Notes: a model not told the origin generated them from the letters alone. A DNA stretch of 64,000 nucleotides from Castellaniella sp034675905 (GCF_034675905.1 NZ_JAUCCV010000010.1:248001-312000); one strand, 5' to 3'. Shown: positions 53,155 through 62,954, numbered from the stretch's first letter. Numbers and translations: made by a program.

Positions 53155-55828
53155 AGTTCAGCAGCTGCCGGATCGCATACTGCAGGATCCCGCCATGCCG
53201 GTAATACGCGGCCTCGCTGGGCGTATCGATGCGCACCAGCGCGTCGAATTCCACATCGCCTGCCTTGACATGCACGGTTTTAGGCGTTTTGCCGTCATTG
53301 AAGGCCTCGATCCCGGTGATCTCGAAGGTTTCCTTGCCGCGCAGACCCAGAGAATCAGCATTCTGTCCTTCCGGGAACTGCAGCGGCAACACGCCCATGC
53401 CGATCAGGTTCGAGCGGTGGATCCGTTCGTAGGATTCGGCGATGACGGCCCGCACGCCTAACAGCACGGTGCCTTTGGCCGCCCAGTCGCGTGACGAGCC
53501 CGACCCGTATTCCTTGCCGGCCAGGATCACCAGCGCAATACCGGCTTTCTGGTAGTTCTGCGACGCATCGAAGATCGTCGCCACAGGTGCGCCGTCCTGC
53601 GTGAAGTCGCGCGTCCAGCCGCCTTCGGTATCCGGAGCGATCTGGTTGCGCAGGCGCACATTGGCAAACGTGCCGCGAATCATGACCTCGTGGTTGCCGC
53701 GCCGCGACCCATAGGAATTGAAGTCCTTGGGCTGCACGCCCTGCGACTGCAGATAGCGGGCCGCCGGTGAATCCTTGGCGATCGAACCGGCAGGGCTGAT
53801 GTGGTCAGTCGTGACCGAATCGCCCAACTTGGCCAGCACCCGGGCGCCATGGATGTCGTGCACGGGATCGGGGGCGCGGCGCATGCCCTCGAAGTATGGC
53901 GGGTTGCGCACATAGGTGGACGCATCATCCCAGTGATACAGATTGCCTTCCGGGGTCGGCAGGCTGCGCCAGGCCTCATTGCCGGCGAACACGTCGGAAT
54001 AGCCGCGCTTGTACATATCGGCCGTGATGGAAGACTGGATGACGTCCTGGATTTCCTGGCTGCTGGGCCAGATGTCGCGCAGATAGACATCCTTGCCCTG
54101 CTGATCCTGGCCCAACGGGGTCTTGTACAAGTCAAAATCCATGGACCCGGCCAGCGCATAGGCCACCACCAGCGGCGGGGACATGAGGTAGTTCATCTTG
54201 ACTTCGGAGTGGATGCGCCCCTCGAAGTTGCGGTTGCCCGACAGCACGGACGTCACCGCCAGATCATGACTGCGAACGGCATCGGAGACCTCCGGGATCA
54301 GCGGGCCGGAGTTCCCGATACAGGTCGTGCAGCCATAGCCCACCAGATTGAAGCCCAGGGCCTCAAGGTATTTCATCAGGTCGGCTTTTTCGTAGTAGTC
54401 GGTGACGACACGAGATCCCGGCGCCAGGGAGGTCTTGACCCAGGGCTTGCGGCTCAGGCCGCGCTCTACCGCTTTTTTCGCTAATAGACCGGCAGCCACC
54501 ATGACCACGGGATTGGAGGTATTGGTGCAAGACGTGATGGCGGCGATCGCCACCGCCCCATGATCGATCTTGAAGCTGGCCCCGTCGCTCAGGCTGACCT
54601 GCGCCGGATTGGACGCGGTCGACCCCGGCAAAGCAGCCAGGGACTTCTTGAAGGACGGCTGCGATTCGGACAACAGGATACGGTCCTGAGGCCGTTTAGG
54701 CCCGGCGATGGATGGCACGACCGTGCTCAGATCCAGTTCCAGCCGTTCCGAATAGGCGGGTTCATGCTGCGGATCATGCCACAGCCCCTGCGCCTTGGCA
54801 TAGGCTTCTACCAGCGCAACCTGTTCGTCGGAGCGCCCCGTGAAACGCATGTAATTCAGGGTTTCGTCGTCGATCGGGAAAATCGAAATCGTGGAGCCGT
54901 ATTCCGGGCTCATGTTGCCGATGGTGGCGCGATTGGCCAGCGGCACGGCGGCTACCCCCTGACCATAGAATTCAACGAATTTACCCACCACGCCATGCTT
55001 GCGCAGCATGTCGGTGATCGTCAGCACCAGGTCGGTGGCGGTCGTGCCTTCCGGCAGCGCGCCGGACAGCTTGAATCCCACGACGCGCGGAATCAGCATG
55101 GAAATCGGCTGGCCCAGCATGGCGGCTTCGGCTTCGATGCCGCCCACGCCCCAGGCCACCACGCCCAGGCCATTGACCATGGGGGTATGCGAATCGGTGC
55201 CGACACAGGTATCGGGATAGGCCTCGGTGGCGCCATCGACCTGGCGGGTGAACACGCCCCGGGCCAGGTGTTCCAGATTGACCTGGTGAACGATGCCGGT
55301 GCTGGGCGGCACCACCCGGAAACCGTCGAATGCCGTCTGGCCCCAACGCAGGAACTTATAGCGTTCGACGTTACGCTGATATTCGATTTCGACGTTGCGA
55401 CGATAGGAATCGTTATGGCCAAAATCATCCACGATGACGGAGTGATCGATGACCAGCTCGACCGGGGCCAGCGGATTGATGCGGCTGGGTTCGCCCCCCA
55501 GCGTCTGCATGGCCTGGCGCATGGCGGCCAGATCCACCACCGCTGGCACACCGGTAAAGTCCTGCAGGATGACCCGCGCCGGTGTGAAGGAAATTTCGCG
55601 GTTGGGCTGGGCATCCGGATCCCAGGACGCCAGCGCGCGGATATCGTCGGCCGTCACGTCGCCGCCGTCTTCAGTGCGCAGCAGGTTTTCCAGCAGGATC
55701 TTCAGGCCATACGGCAGGCGGGAGGGATCCAGACCATGATCCTTCAAGGCCCCCAGTCGATAGATGTGGTAGGACTTGCCCCCCACATCCAGGGTTGCCC
55801 GTGCGCCAAAACTATCGGGATGAGCCAT
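53153..55828 (-). CDS. acnA: Aconitate hydratase A
   Basis: 891 residues; interconverts citrate and isocitrate. [4Fe-4S] cysteines lie in SCTNTSNP (about 432) and YGCTTCIGNSG (two Cys, about 499-502). The C-terminal swivelling domain has AGKEYGSGSSRDWAAKGT. Ribosome site GGAGGACTTGCA precedes the ATG. This is the AcnA/IRP type. Confidence 0.95.
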   Translation of the reverse strand: MAHPDSFGARATLDVGGKSYHIYRLGALKDHGLDPSRLPYGLKILLENLLRTEDGGDVTADDIRALASWDPDAQPNREISFTPARVILQDFTGVPAVVDLAAMRQAMQTLGGEPSRINPLAPVELVIDHSVIVDDFGHNDSYRRNVEIEYQRNVERYKFLRWGQTAFDGFRVVPPSTGIVHQVNLEHLARGVFTRQVDGATEAYPDTCVGTDSHTPMVNGLGVVAWGVGGIEAEAAMLGQPISMLIPRVVGFKLSGALPEGTTATDLVLTITDMLRKHGVVGKFVEFYGQGVAAVPLANRATIGNMSPEYGSTISIFPIDDETLNYMRFTGRSDEQVALVEAYAKAQGLWHDPQHEPAYSERLELDLSTVVPSIAGPKRPQDRILLSESQPSFKKSLAALPGSTASNPAQVSLSDGASFKIDHGAVAIAAITSCTNTSNPVVMVAAGLLAKKAVERGLSRKPWVKTSLAPGSRVVTDYYEKADLMKYLEALGFNLVGYGCTTCIGNSGPLIPEVSDAVRSHDLAVTSVLSGNRNFEGRIHSEVKMNYLMSPPLVVAYALAGSMDFDLYKTPLGQDQQGKDVYLRDIWPSSQEIQDVIQSSITADMYKRGYSDVFAGNEAWRSLPTPEGNLYHWDDASTYVRNPPYFEGMRRAPDPVHDIHGARVLAKLGDSVTTDHISPAGSIAKDSPAARYLQSQGVQPKDFNSYGSRRGNHEVMIRGTFANVRLRNQIAPDTEGGWTRDFTQDGAPVATIFDASQNYQKAGIALVILAGKEYGSGSSRDWAAKGTVLLGVRAVIAESYERIHRSNLIGMGVLPLQFPEGQNADSLGLRGKETFEITGIEAFNDGKTPKTVHVKAGDVEFDALVRIDTPSEAAYYRHGGILQYAIRQLLN

Positions 55829-55995
55829 TGCAAGTCCTCCTGGAATTCGTCATGTCTAAACGGGCCAATTCCCTGAAGCCAGGCTGGCCTTATCCAAGTC
55901 ATCTTACACTCAATCCCCTCCGGGTCTCCATCCCCGCCCTGCTGGCCAAGGGGGATTTGGCTGCGCCGTTCGCCCTTCCTGCAAGCCTCCGGATC

Positions 55996-56009
55996 TTGAT
56001 ACTTATCAA
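55996..56009. promoter_or_regulatory. Perfect FNR/ANR-type box
   Basis: TTGATACTTATCAA is an exact TTGAT-N4-ATCAA site, within the wider palindrome CTTGATA/TATCAAG (55995-56010). It lies 103 bp before the FmdE-like gene and 168 bp before acnA. A -10-like TACACT is at 56075-56080. Confidence 0.7.
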
Positions 56010-56111
56010 GACCCATCAGCAGAAACGACCAGACACCCGGCAGGGTCAAAGCCACATCAGGCGAAATCAGCCCCTACACTGAATCATCCCTGAATTCCCG
56101 GAGTCCATACC

Positions 56112-56738
56112 ATGGCGTTTCCTGCCTTTTTCGCCCAGGCCCCCCGCATCACACTGCACGACCCCCTGGCCCAGCTGCTGGGCGCTTCGGACAACGGGCA
56201 GATTGAATACGGCTACGAAGACGCCGTGCGCCTGGCCGGGCATTCCTGCCCGACAGTGGCCGGGGCCTGGCTGATGACGATCAAAGCGCTACGGGTTCTG
56301 TACCCGGACACACTACCGGAACGCGGCAGCATCCAGGTGAAATTTGCCGATCACGCCACCAATGGCGTCACGGGCGTCATCGCCAACGTGGTCAGCCTGG
56401 TGACGGGTTCCACGACCGACACGGGATTCAAGGGTTTGGCTGGTCAACACGACCGCCGCCATTTGCTGGAGTTCGGCCAAAACCTGCCAGGTGAAATCAG
56501 CTTTACGCGGCGTGACACTGGCGCCAGCGTGACGGTGTCCTATAGCGCCCAGGGGGTGCCGCCGTCGCCTGCGGCCATGCCATTGCTGCAAAAAATACTA
56601 TCGGGCCAAGCCGATGCAGGCCAACAGCAGGAATTCGGCCAGATATGGCAAGACCGCGTGCGCCGCATCCTGGAAGCCGCCGATCAACCCGGCATCATCA
56701 CCATCCAAGAACATCAGGCGGCGCCCCAGGCCAGCTGA
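56112..56738 (+). CDS. FmdE-like protein (formylmethanofuran dehydrogenase subunit E family)
   Basis: 208 residues, soluble. The region RLAGHSCPTVAGAWLMTIKAL matches the conserved H-x-C-P core of the FmdE family, a probable metal site. PSPAAMPLLQKILSGQ and a C-terminal helix follow. FmdE proteins occur with methanogen and sulfate-reducer enzymes, but bacterial orphans have no known role. The FNR box upstream suggests a redox-linked job. It meets the converging diguanylate cyclase gene end to end. Confidence 0.65.
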   Translation: MAFPAFFAQAPRITLHDPLAQLLGASDNGQIEYGYEDAVRLAGHSCPTVAGAWLMTIKALRVLYPDTLPERGSIQVKFADHATNGVTGVIANVVSLVTGSTTDTGFKGLAGQHDRRHLLEFGQNLPGEISFTRRDTGASVTVSYSAQGVPPSPAAMPLLQKILSGQADAGQQQEFGQIWQDRVRRILEAADQPGIITIQEHQAAPQAS

Positions 56739-58232
56739 TCAGGTCAACCGCCGCCGCTCCTCCTGCCCGTGCTCTTGGTAATACAGCATTTTATCGACGT
56801 ACATGGCCTGGTCGGCGGCATTCATGGCCTGTTCCAGTTCGGCAGGATTCCGGCACACCGCCAAGCCGGCCGACACACTAAGCGGCACGCCGCTGTAATA
56901 CTGATTGTTCAGATCGATCAATGAACGGATATTGTCCAGCACCACCTGCGCGGCGGCTTCGTCCTTGCTGGGCAAAAGCACCATGAACTCATCCCCGCCG
57001 ATCCGGGCCGCCTGAGCCGGCCGGTCCACTGCCTTGTTCAGGACTTCACCGAAGCGACGCAACAGATCATCGCCTGCAGCATGGCCTGCCTGATCATTGG
57101 TACGCTTCAGGTTATTCAGATCCAGCGCGATAAACGCCACCAATGGTGCGCGCTTGCGAGCCAGCCGGCCCAGCTCGTCGACAAAGAACGAGCGGTTCTT
57201 CAGCTGGGTCAACACATCATGCTGGCCCAGGTACTCCAGGTAGGCTTCGGCCTTTTTACGCGCCGTGATGTCGGTCAACGACACCAGCACCTGGGACCAA
57301 TCGTGCTCGCAACCCTGGAAGACGGACAACTGCAGGTGGATGTACAGCACGTCGCCCTGCAAGGTGCGATTTTGGACTTCTGCCTGGTGGAACAGCCGGC
57401 CTTCCCACAGGGCGATCAATTGCTCGGCAAACGACACCCGGGTTTCCTCGTGCAGCACATCGCTCAGCCGCGCCAGCAGATCGGCCCGAGAGGCCGCCTT
57501 GAACATCGCCAGAGTGTAGTCGTTGACATCCAACACCCGGATTTCCTGCAGGCAGCGGCCCACAAATTCCTGGTGCACATCCAGAAAGGTGCGGAAATCG
57601 CTGACTCCTCTGGCCCGCAGCTCGTCAAACAGTTTCTTGATCGCGCTGAAATCCTCGACCCACAGGGACACCGGCGCCTGCTCGAAAAACTCGCGGGCAT
57701 CCCGCGCACTGTTCTGTGCCTGACGCTTCAGGTCCTGCAGTTCGGTCACGTCTTCCATCGTGACCAGCACTCGATCCCAGGGCCGCTGCGCATCCGGCAA
57801 TAAAACACCTTTCAGGGACAGATCCAGTCGCCTGCCTGACAAGGTGTAATTGACGGTCAAACCATGAAACTCCGTCCGCCCCTGCCACATCTGATCCAGT
57901 TCTTCCAGGAAGCCGTCCAGCATGTCGTCGCGCAAGACCTGATCCAGATGCGCCAGCAGGGCTTCCTGGGAGTCGGCCTCATATAAGCGCAATGTCTGCC
58001 GATTGACCCGCAAGATGCGCATCAGACCAGCGCAATCCGCCAGGCGGCTGCGATCCTGCTGCAACCAAAGCCGCAAGTCCTGGATGCCATCGGCGCGCAA
58101 TTGCTGGAACCGCTCATACAAGGCGCTGTAGTCTTCCAGCCAGCCAGCCATGGGCGAAGCATCGAACAGGCCAGGCATATCGGCGCCTGCGTCCAAAGCC
58201 CGCTGATCATCTGGTAGCGCCCGGGTACTCAT
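56739..58232 (-). CDS. Diguanylate cyclase with duplicated PAS units
   Basis: 497 residues, no membrane segment. Two similar PAS units, about 25-160 and 185-320, each open with P-x4-W-x-ED-(Y/F)-SA and LRA-x-G-x-x-D. The GGDEF domain is complete (RIGGDEF, 410-416; DLNNLKRTND), so c-di-GMP synthesis is expected. The inhibitory I-site RxxD is not evident. Start at 58232. Confidence 0.88.
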   Translation of the reverse strand: MSTRALPDDQRALDAGADMPGLFDASPMAGWLEDYSALYERFQQLRADGIQDLRLWLQQDRSRLADCAGLMRILRVNRQTLRLYEADSQEALLAHLDQVLRDDMLDGFLEELDQMWQGRTEFHGLTVNYTLSGRRLDLSLKGVLLPDAQRPWDRVLVTMEDVTELQDLKRQAQNSARDAREFFEQAPVSLWVEDFSAIKKLFDELRARGVSDFRTFLDVHQEFVGRCLQEIRVLDVNDYTLAMFKAASRADLLARLSDVLHEETRVSFAEQLIALWEGRLFHQAEVQNRTLQGDVLYIHLQLSVFQGCEHDWSQVLVSLTDITARKKAEAYLEYLGQHDVLTQLKNRSFFVDELGRLARKRAPLVAFIALDLNNLKRTNDQAGHAAGDDLLRRFGEVLNKAVDRPAQAARIGGDEFMVLLPSKDEAAAQVVLDNIRSLIDLNNQYYSGVPLSVSAGLAVCRNPAELEQAMNAADQAMYVDKMLYYQEHGQEERRRLT

Positions 58233-58534
58233 ACTGTTGATCTCACCAAAAACAATGATATTGCCACTGATCGCGTCGTGATACGCAAAACAGATTCCTG
58301 CCCTAAAGAGATTAGCAGAAATCCCTATGGACGCCGACCGGCATACGAACATGAAGACAGGCAATATGCTGGCCCGCCCCCCGGTCTTTGCAGCAGGCAC
58401 AGGCGCGCGCGGCCGGTGATGTCACCGCGCACGATTCCTTACACATATCCGCCGGAAACCCAAGGGTCCGAGCTGCTGCGCCATCCGCGCCGATGCTATG
58501 CTGCTCTACCTGATTTCCAGCCGTGTGTGCGCTT

Positions 58535-59128
58535 ATGGAACACCTGAACAACACCCTGTTTTTATGGATCAATGCTACCGATCCTTCCGCCCTCGGCCTG
58601 ATGCTGGGCCGTCTGCTGGCCAATAGCCTGGTCTATGTATTTCCCCTGTATATCGTCCTGAACTGGCTGCGCGCCGACGCGGCGGGCCGGGATGCCTTGG
58701 TGCAGGCGGCATTGACCGCCGCTGTCGCCATGCTCCTGTCCTGGCTCATCGCCAAAGCCTGGTTCCATCCCCGGCCCTTTGTGGTCGGCATCGGCCACCA
58801 ATACATGCCGCATAAACCGACGGCATCCTTTCCCAGCAATCACCTGAGCTTCATCTGGGCGCTGTGCGCCGGCCTCTGGGTGCACGCGGTGCGGCGACGA
58901 TCCGCCTGGATACTGGGCCTGCTGGGGCTGCCGGTCGCTTGGGCTCGTATTTATATGGGGGTGCACTGGCCGCTGGACATGGCCGGGGCGCTGCTGAATG
59001 CGATCCTGGCCGCCCTGCTGTGCCTGCCCTTGCGCCATCGCGTGGTCCCCTGCCTGCGAGCTCTGGTCGAACGCCCCTACCGGCTGATCTGCGCCTGGCC
59101 GATCCGCCAGGGCTGGTTCCGCGCATAG
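58535..59128 (+). CDS. PAP2-family phosphatase (undecaprenyl-diphosphatase BcrC type)
   Basis: 197 residues, about five helices. Phosphatase motifs: KAWFHPRP, SFPSNH and RIYMGVHWPLD. BcrC-type enzymes recycle undecaprenyl diphosphate for cell-wall synthesis at the outer face of the inner membrane. Start at 58535. Confidence 0.87.
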   Translation: MEHLNNTLFLWINATDPSALGLMLGRLLANSLVYVFPLYIVLNWLRADAAGRDALVQAALTAAVAMLLSWLIAKAWFHPRPFVVGIGHQYMPHKPTASFPSNHLSFIWALCAGLWVHAVRRRSAWILGLLGLPVAWARIYMGVHWPLDMAGALLNAILAALLCLPLRHRVVPCLRALVERPYRLICAWPIRQGWFRA

Positions 59129-59228
59129 CCACTGCCTGGTCTCACGAGACGGCGCCATTCATCTGCGGTTCATGCGCCGCAGGCGATGATGGCGCCGTCT
59201 TTATTTCACCGTCGTTTCCAGGAAGTCC

Positions 59229-59768
59229 ATGTCTACACCCAGCCGCTATTCCCGCCTGTCCATCCATCTGCACTGGCTGACGCTGCTGCTCATCATCGTG
59301 GTCTACGCCATGGCTGAATTGAAAGGCTTTTTCCCCAAGGAAAGCGCGACGGCCGCGACCATGAGGATGCTGCACTCATCCTGCGGCCTGACCATCCTGG
59401 CCCTGACCCTGGTGCGCCTGGGATCGCGGCTGTTCCAGCGTGCGCCCGCCATCACGCCGCAGCCCGCCGTCTGGGAAAACCTGGCTGCCCGCCTGATGCA
59501 CATCGCCCTGTACGCCATGCTGATCACCCTGCCGCTGCTGGCCTGGTTCGGCATCAACTCATTTGGCGGCAGTCCGAAGATCTGGGGCATCGCCCTGCCC
59601 GCCTTGACGGGCGTGGACAAGGCGCTGGGCAGCACCATTTTCGACGCCCACAAGCTGATCGCCAATATCGGCTATGGCCTGATCGCCCTGCACGCCCTGG
59701 CCGCGCTGAAGCACCACTACATCCGCCGCGACGACACACTGCAGCGCATGTTGCCCGCGCGGGGGTGA
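59229..59768 (+). CDS. Cytochrome b561
   Basis: 179 residues, four helices. Haem-binding histidines sit in LSIHLHWLTLL, MLHSSCG and in helix 4 (IALHALAALKHHYIRRD). It carries electrons from ubiquinol in the inner membrane. RBS and start at 59229. Confidence 0.9.
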   Translation: MSTPSRYSRLSIHLHWLTLLLIIVVYAMAELKGFFPKESATAATMRMLHSSCGLTILALTLVRLGSRLFQRAPAITPQPAVWENLAARLMHIALYAMLITLPLLAWFGINSFGGSPKIWGIALPALTGVDKALGSTIFDAHKLIANIGYGLIALHALAALKHHYIRRDDTLQRMLPARG

Positions 59769-59778
59769 GAATCAGGGC

Positions 59779-59800
59779 AGTGCTCGAATCGAGTACTTTT
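59779..59800 (+). terminator. Intrinsic terminator of cytochrome b561
   Basis: AGTGCTCG (59779-59786) pairs with CGAGTACT (59790-59797) with one G-U, loop AAT, then a short T-run. Confidence 0.65.
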
Positions 59801-59869
59801 AGAAAATAATTTCTAATGGTTTTCACCTAAGGAAGTTTTTTTCTAATCCGAGGATGATGTCGATATGAT
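59800..59869 (+). promoter_or_regulatory. Promoter and candidate operator of the inositol-type ABC operon
   Basis: A -10 box TATGAT lies at 59864-59869 without a good -35. TTTCTAAT occurs twice, at 59810 and 59840, exactly 30 bp apart; the first is half of the palindrome TAGAAA/TTTCTA (59800-59815) and the second overlaps the -35 position. This suggests a repressor or activator on one face of the helix. Confidence 0.45.
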
Positions 59870-59876
59870 CCGCTCG

Positions 59877-59908
59877 CCTGCGTGGCGGTCGGATCACCGC
59901 CACGCAGG
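59877..59908 (+). other. Perfect 13-bp hairpin at the 5' end of the ABC operon mRNA
   Basis: CCTGCGTGGCGGT (59877-59889) pairs fully with ACCGCCACGCAGG (59896-59908), loop CGGATC. It begins at the predicted transcript start, so the message may carry a 5'-terminal protective hairpin. Confidence 0.6.
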
Positions 59909-59945
59909 GACAGGCGTGCGGCCCCCGACCATCCAAGGAGACAAC

Positions 59946-60974
59946 ATGAAGGCAACTCGATACAGCCGACTGCTCAAGGCGCTGACGCTCGTCACGCTGT
60001 TGGCAGCAGGATCGGCCCAAGCAGCCGAGCGCTATGTATTCATCAGCCACGCACCAGATTCGGATTCCTGGTGGAGCGTCGTACGCAACTCCCTCAAGGG
60101 CGCAGCGGAAGACTTCAAGGTCTCGGTCGACTACCGCAATCCGCCGACCGGCGATCTGGCCGATATGGCCCGCCTGATCGAACAGGCAGCGGCACAGAAT
60201 TACGATGGCGTCGTCACCACCATTGCCGACTTCAACGTCCTGCAGGGCGCCATTCAGAAAATCACCGACAAGCACATCCCGCTGATCACCGCCAATTCAG
60301 GGACGGCTGAACAAAGCGACAAGCTCGGCGCCATCATGCATGTCGGCCAGGAAGAATACGCCGCCGGCTTCGGCGCTGGCGAACGGGCCAAGCAGGATGG
60401 CGTCAAAAGCTTCGTCTGCGTCAACCACTACGCCACCAACCCGGCGTCCTTCGAGCGTTGCCGCGGCTTTGGCGATGCCCTGGGTGTCGACTTCAAAACC
60501 AGCACGATCGATACAGGCATCGATCCTGCTCAGATCGAGGCCATGACCAGCGCCTACCTGCGCCGCAATCCCGGCACCCAGGCGATCTTCACGCTGGGGC
60601 CCGTCTCGGCCCAGGGCGCGCTGCAAGCGGTCAAGAAAATGGACCTCAAGGGCAAGATCTACTTCGCCACGATGGACCTGTCCAACGAAATCTCGCGCGG
60701 CATCAAGGACGGCACCATCGCCTTCGCCGTCGATCAGCAGCCCTACCTGCAAGGCTATATCCCCATCGCCATCATGGCGATCATGAAACAGTCCGGCAAT
60801 ACCGATCTGGCGGCTGCCACGGCGGCATTCAAGGCTAATCCCGTGGTCAAGAAACGCCTGGAAGGCTACGGACTGAATCCGATTTACGGTCCCCGCAACA
60901 TCAGCTCCGGTCCCGGATTCGTCACACGCGACAACATCCAGAAGGTCGAACGCTATTCCGGCCAATACCGCTGA
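59946..60974 (+). CDS. Sugar-type ABC substrate-binding protein (probable inositol)
   Basis: 342 residues. Sec signal (about 1-27, cut after AQA). The family of periplasmic ribose/inositol-type binding proteins: YVFISHAPDSDSWW, GVVTTIADFNVLQ, GTQAIFTLGPVSAQ. It is first in an operon with permease, ATPase and iolC, which points to myo-inositol or a relative. Confidence 0.88.
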   Translation: MKATRYSRLLKALTLVTLLAAGSAQAAERYVFISHAPDSDSWWSVVRNSLKGAAEDFKVSVDYRNPPTGDLADMARLIEQAAAQNYDGVVTTIADFNVLQGAIQKITDKHIPLITANSGTAEQSDKLGAIMHVGQEEYAAGFGAGERAKQDGVKSFVCVNHYATNPASFERCRGFGDALGVDFKTSTIDTGIDPAQIEAMTSAYLRRNPGTQAIFTLGPVSAQGALQAVKKMDLKGKIYFATMDLSNEISRGIKDGTIAFAVDQQPYLQGYIPIAIMAIMKQSGNTDLAAATAAFKANPVVKKRLEGYGLNPIYGPRNISSGPGFVTRDNIQKVERYSGQYR

Positions 60975-61021
60975 GATCCGCCTGGCGACAGCCGCCTCAA
61001 CGCAATTGAACGAGCATACGC

Positions 61022-62158
61022 ATGACTGACTTCTCTCCTAGCGTGGCCCGCCCGGCCGATGAGCGCATCCGCACCACGAGCTTCCTGCAAAGACTGCTGG
61101 CCCGCCCGGAATTCGGCGCGCTATCAGGGGCGGTTCTCATCACATTGATGTTCATCACCGTGGCGGGCGATGCTGGCATGTTCAGCATGGAAGGCATCAT
61201 CAACTGGGCGACGGTAGCGGGCTATCTGGGCATCATTGCCGTCGCTGCCGCTCTGCTGATGATTGCCGGTGAATTCGATCTGTCCATCGGATCGATGATC
61301 GGCTTTGCGGGCATGATGGTGGCCATCCCCATCCTGTATTGGGGCTGGCCGCCCATGGCCGCCGTGCCGTTTGCCTTTCTGGTCGCCATGACGCTTGGCT
61401 GGCTGAACGGCTGGCTGGTCATGAAAACCGGCCTGCCCTCGTTCATTGTCACACTGGCGTTCTACTTTATTCTGCGCGGCCTGAGCCTGGCCATCAGTGT
61501 GTTGCTGACAGGCCGAACCATCCTGTCCAGCCAGGGCGACATCATTTTGCGTGACGCCATGGCCGCCGATCCCGTCATCGGCACACTGTTCCTGGGCCAC
61601 GTCTTCACGGGACTATTCAACCATCTGGCCCAGATCGGCTGGCTGGACGCCCGCAGCGATGGCACTGCGCTGGCCATTGGAATACCCAAGGTCATCGTCT
61701 GGTGGATCGTCCTGACACTGGCGGGCGCCTTCACCCTGGCTCGCACCCGGCTGGGCAACTGGATCATGGCCTGCGGCGGCGACCCGAACGCTGCCAAAAA
61801 CGTCGGCATCCCGGTCACCCGCGTGAAGATCGCCTTATTCGTATTCGTCGCTTTTGCAGCGACCCTGTTCGCAACGATCCAGGTGGCCGACGCAGGATCG
61901 GCGGCCGCCGATCGTGGTTTGCAGAAAGAATTCGAAGCCATCATCGCCGCTGTCATCGGCGGCTGCCTGCTGACAGGCGGTTATGGCTCGGTGATCGGGG
62001 CGGCCTTTGGTGCACTGATCTTTGGCATGGTACAGATCGGCATCGGCTACACCAGCATCGACAATAACTGGTACCGCGTGTTTCTGGGCCTGATGCTGTT
62101 GATGGCAGTGATTTTCAACAACTATGTCCGACGGCGCTTTGCGCAGTCCGCCCGCTAG
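61022..62158 (+). CDS. Sugar-type ABC permease (RbsC family)
   Basis: 378 residues, about 9-10 helices. Family features: GEFDLSIGSMIGFAGM, PSFIVTLAFYFILRGLSL, GNWIMACGGDPNAAKNVGIPV and GGCLLTGGYGSVIGAAFGAL. Forms the channel with a second copy of itself. Confidence 0.92.
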   Translation: MTDFSPSVARPADERIRTTSFLQRLLARPEFGALSGAVLITLMFITVAGDAGMFSMEGIINWATVAGYLGIIAVAAALLMIAGEFDLSIGSMIGFAGMMVAIPILYWGWPPMAAVPFAFLVAMTLGWLNGWLVMKTGLPSFIVTLAFYFILRGLSLAISVLLTGRTILSSQGDIILRDAMAADPVIGTLFLGHVFTGLFNHLAQIGWLDARSDGTALAIGIPKVIVWWIVLTLAGAFTLARTRLGNWIMACGGDPNAAKNVGIPVTRVKIALFVFVAFAATLFATIQVADAGSAAADRGLQKEFEAIIAAVIGGCLLTGGYGSVIGAAFGALIFGMVQIGIGYTSIDNNWYRVFLGLMLLMAVIFNNYVRRRFAQSAR

Positions 62159-62168
62159 GGACCGCACC

Positions 62169-62954
62169 ATGAGCGACTATATCCTTCAGCTGGAATCCAT
62201 CAGCAAATTCTTCGGCCCCGTCATCGCCTTGCAGGACGTCACGCTACGCCTGCGTCCAGGCGAGGTCCACTGCCTGCTGGGTGACAACGGGGCGGGCAAA
62301 AGCACACTGATCAAGGTGCTGGCAGGCGTACACAGCCCCGATGCCGGCCAATATCATATCGATGGCAAGCCCGTTACCTTCGGGTCCCCCCGCGCAGCGC
62401 TGGACATGGGCATCGCCACCGTCTACCAAGACCTGGCATTGGTGCCGCTGATGAGCGTTGCACGCAACTTTTTCATGGGCCGCGAACCCCAGCGCCGCCT
62501 GTTCGGCTTTCTGCCTGTCATGGACCACGCCCTGGCAGCCCGCACCGCCTGCGAAAAACTGGCGGAAATGGGCATCATGGTGCGTGACCCGAACCAGATG
62601 ATCGGCAGCATGTCGGGCGGCGAGAAGCAATGCCTGGCCATCGCGCGCGCCATCCATTTCGGGGCGCGTGTCCTGATCCTGGACGAGCCCACCGCAGCCC
62701 TGGGAGTCAAGCAAAGCGTCAATGTCCTGAAGCTCATCGTGCGGGCGCGCGAACGCGGCATTGCCGTCATTTTCATCACACATAACGTCAACCATGCCTA
62801 TCCCATCGCTGATAGCTTCACGCTGCTGAACCGCAGCCGCACCCTGGGCACTTACGCCAAGGCGGACATTTCCAAAGAGGCCGTGCTCGACATGATGGCC
62901 GGAGGCACTGAAATGCAGGCCATGATGAACGACCTAACCGGCGTCACGCTATGA
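62169..62954 (+). CDS. Sugar-type ABC ATPase, single domain
   Basis: 261 residues. Walker A GDNGAGKST, signature MSGGEKQCLAIARA, Walker B VLILDEPTAA. Many sugar ATPases (RbsA) have two such domains; this one has one, as in FrcA-type systems. Start at 62169. Confidence 0.93.
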   Translation: MSDYILQLESISKFFGPVIALQDVTLRLRPGEVHCLLGDNGAGKSTLIKVLAGVHSPDAGQYHIDGKPVTFGSPRAALDMGIATVYQDLALVPLMSVARNFFMGREPQRRLFGFLPVMDHALAARTACEKLAEMGIMVRDPNQMIGSMSGGEKQCLAIARAIHFGARVLILDEPTAALGVKQSVNVLKLIVRARERGIAVIFITHNVNHAYPIADSFTLLNRSRTLGTYAKADISKEAVLDMMAGGTEMQAMMNDLTGVTL

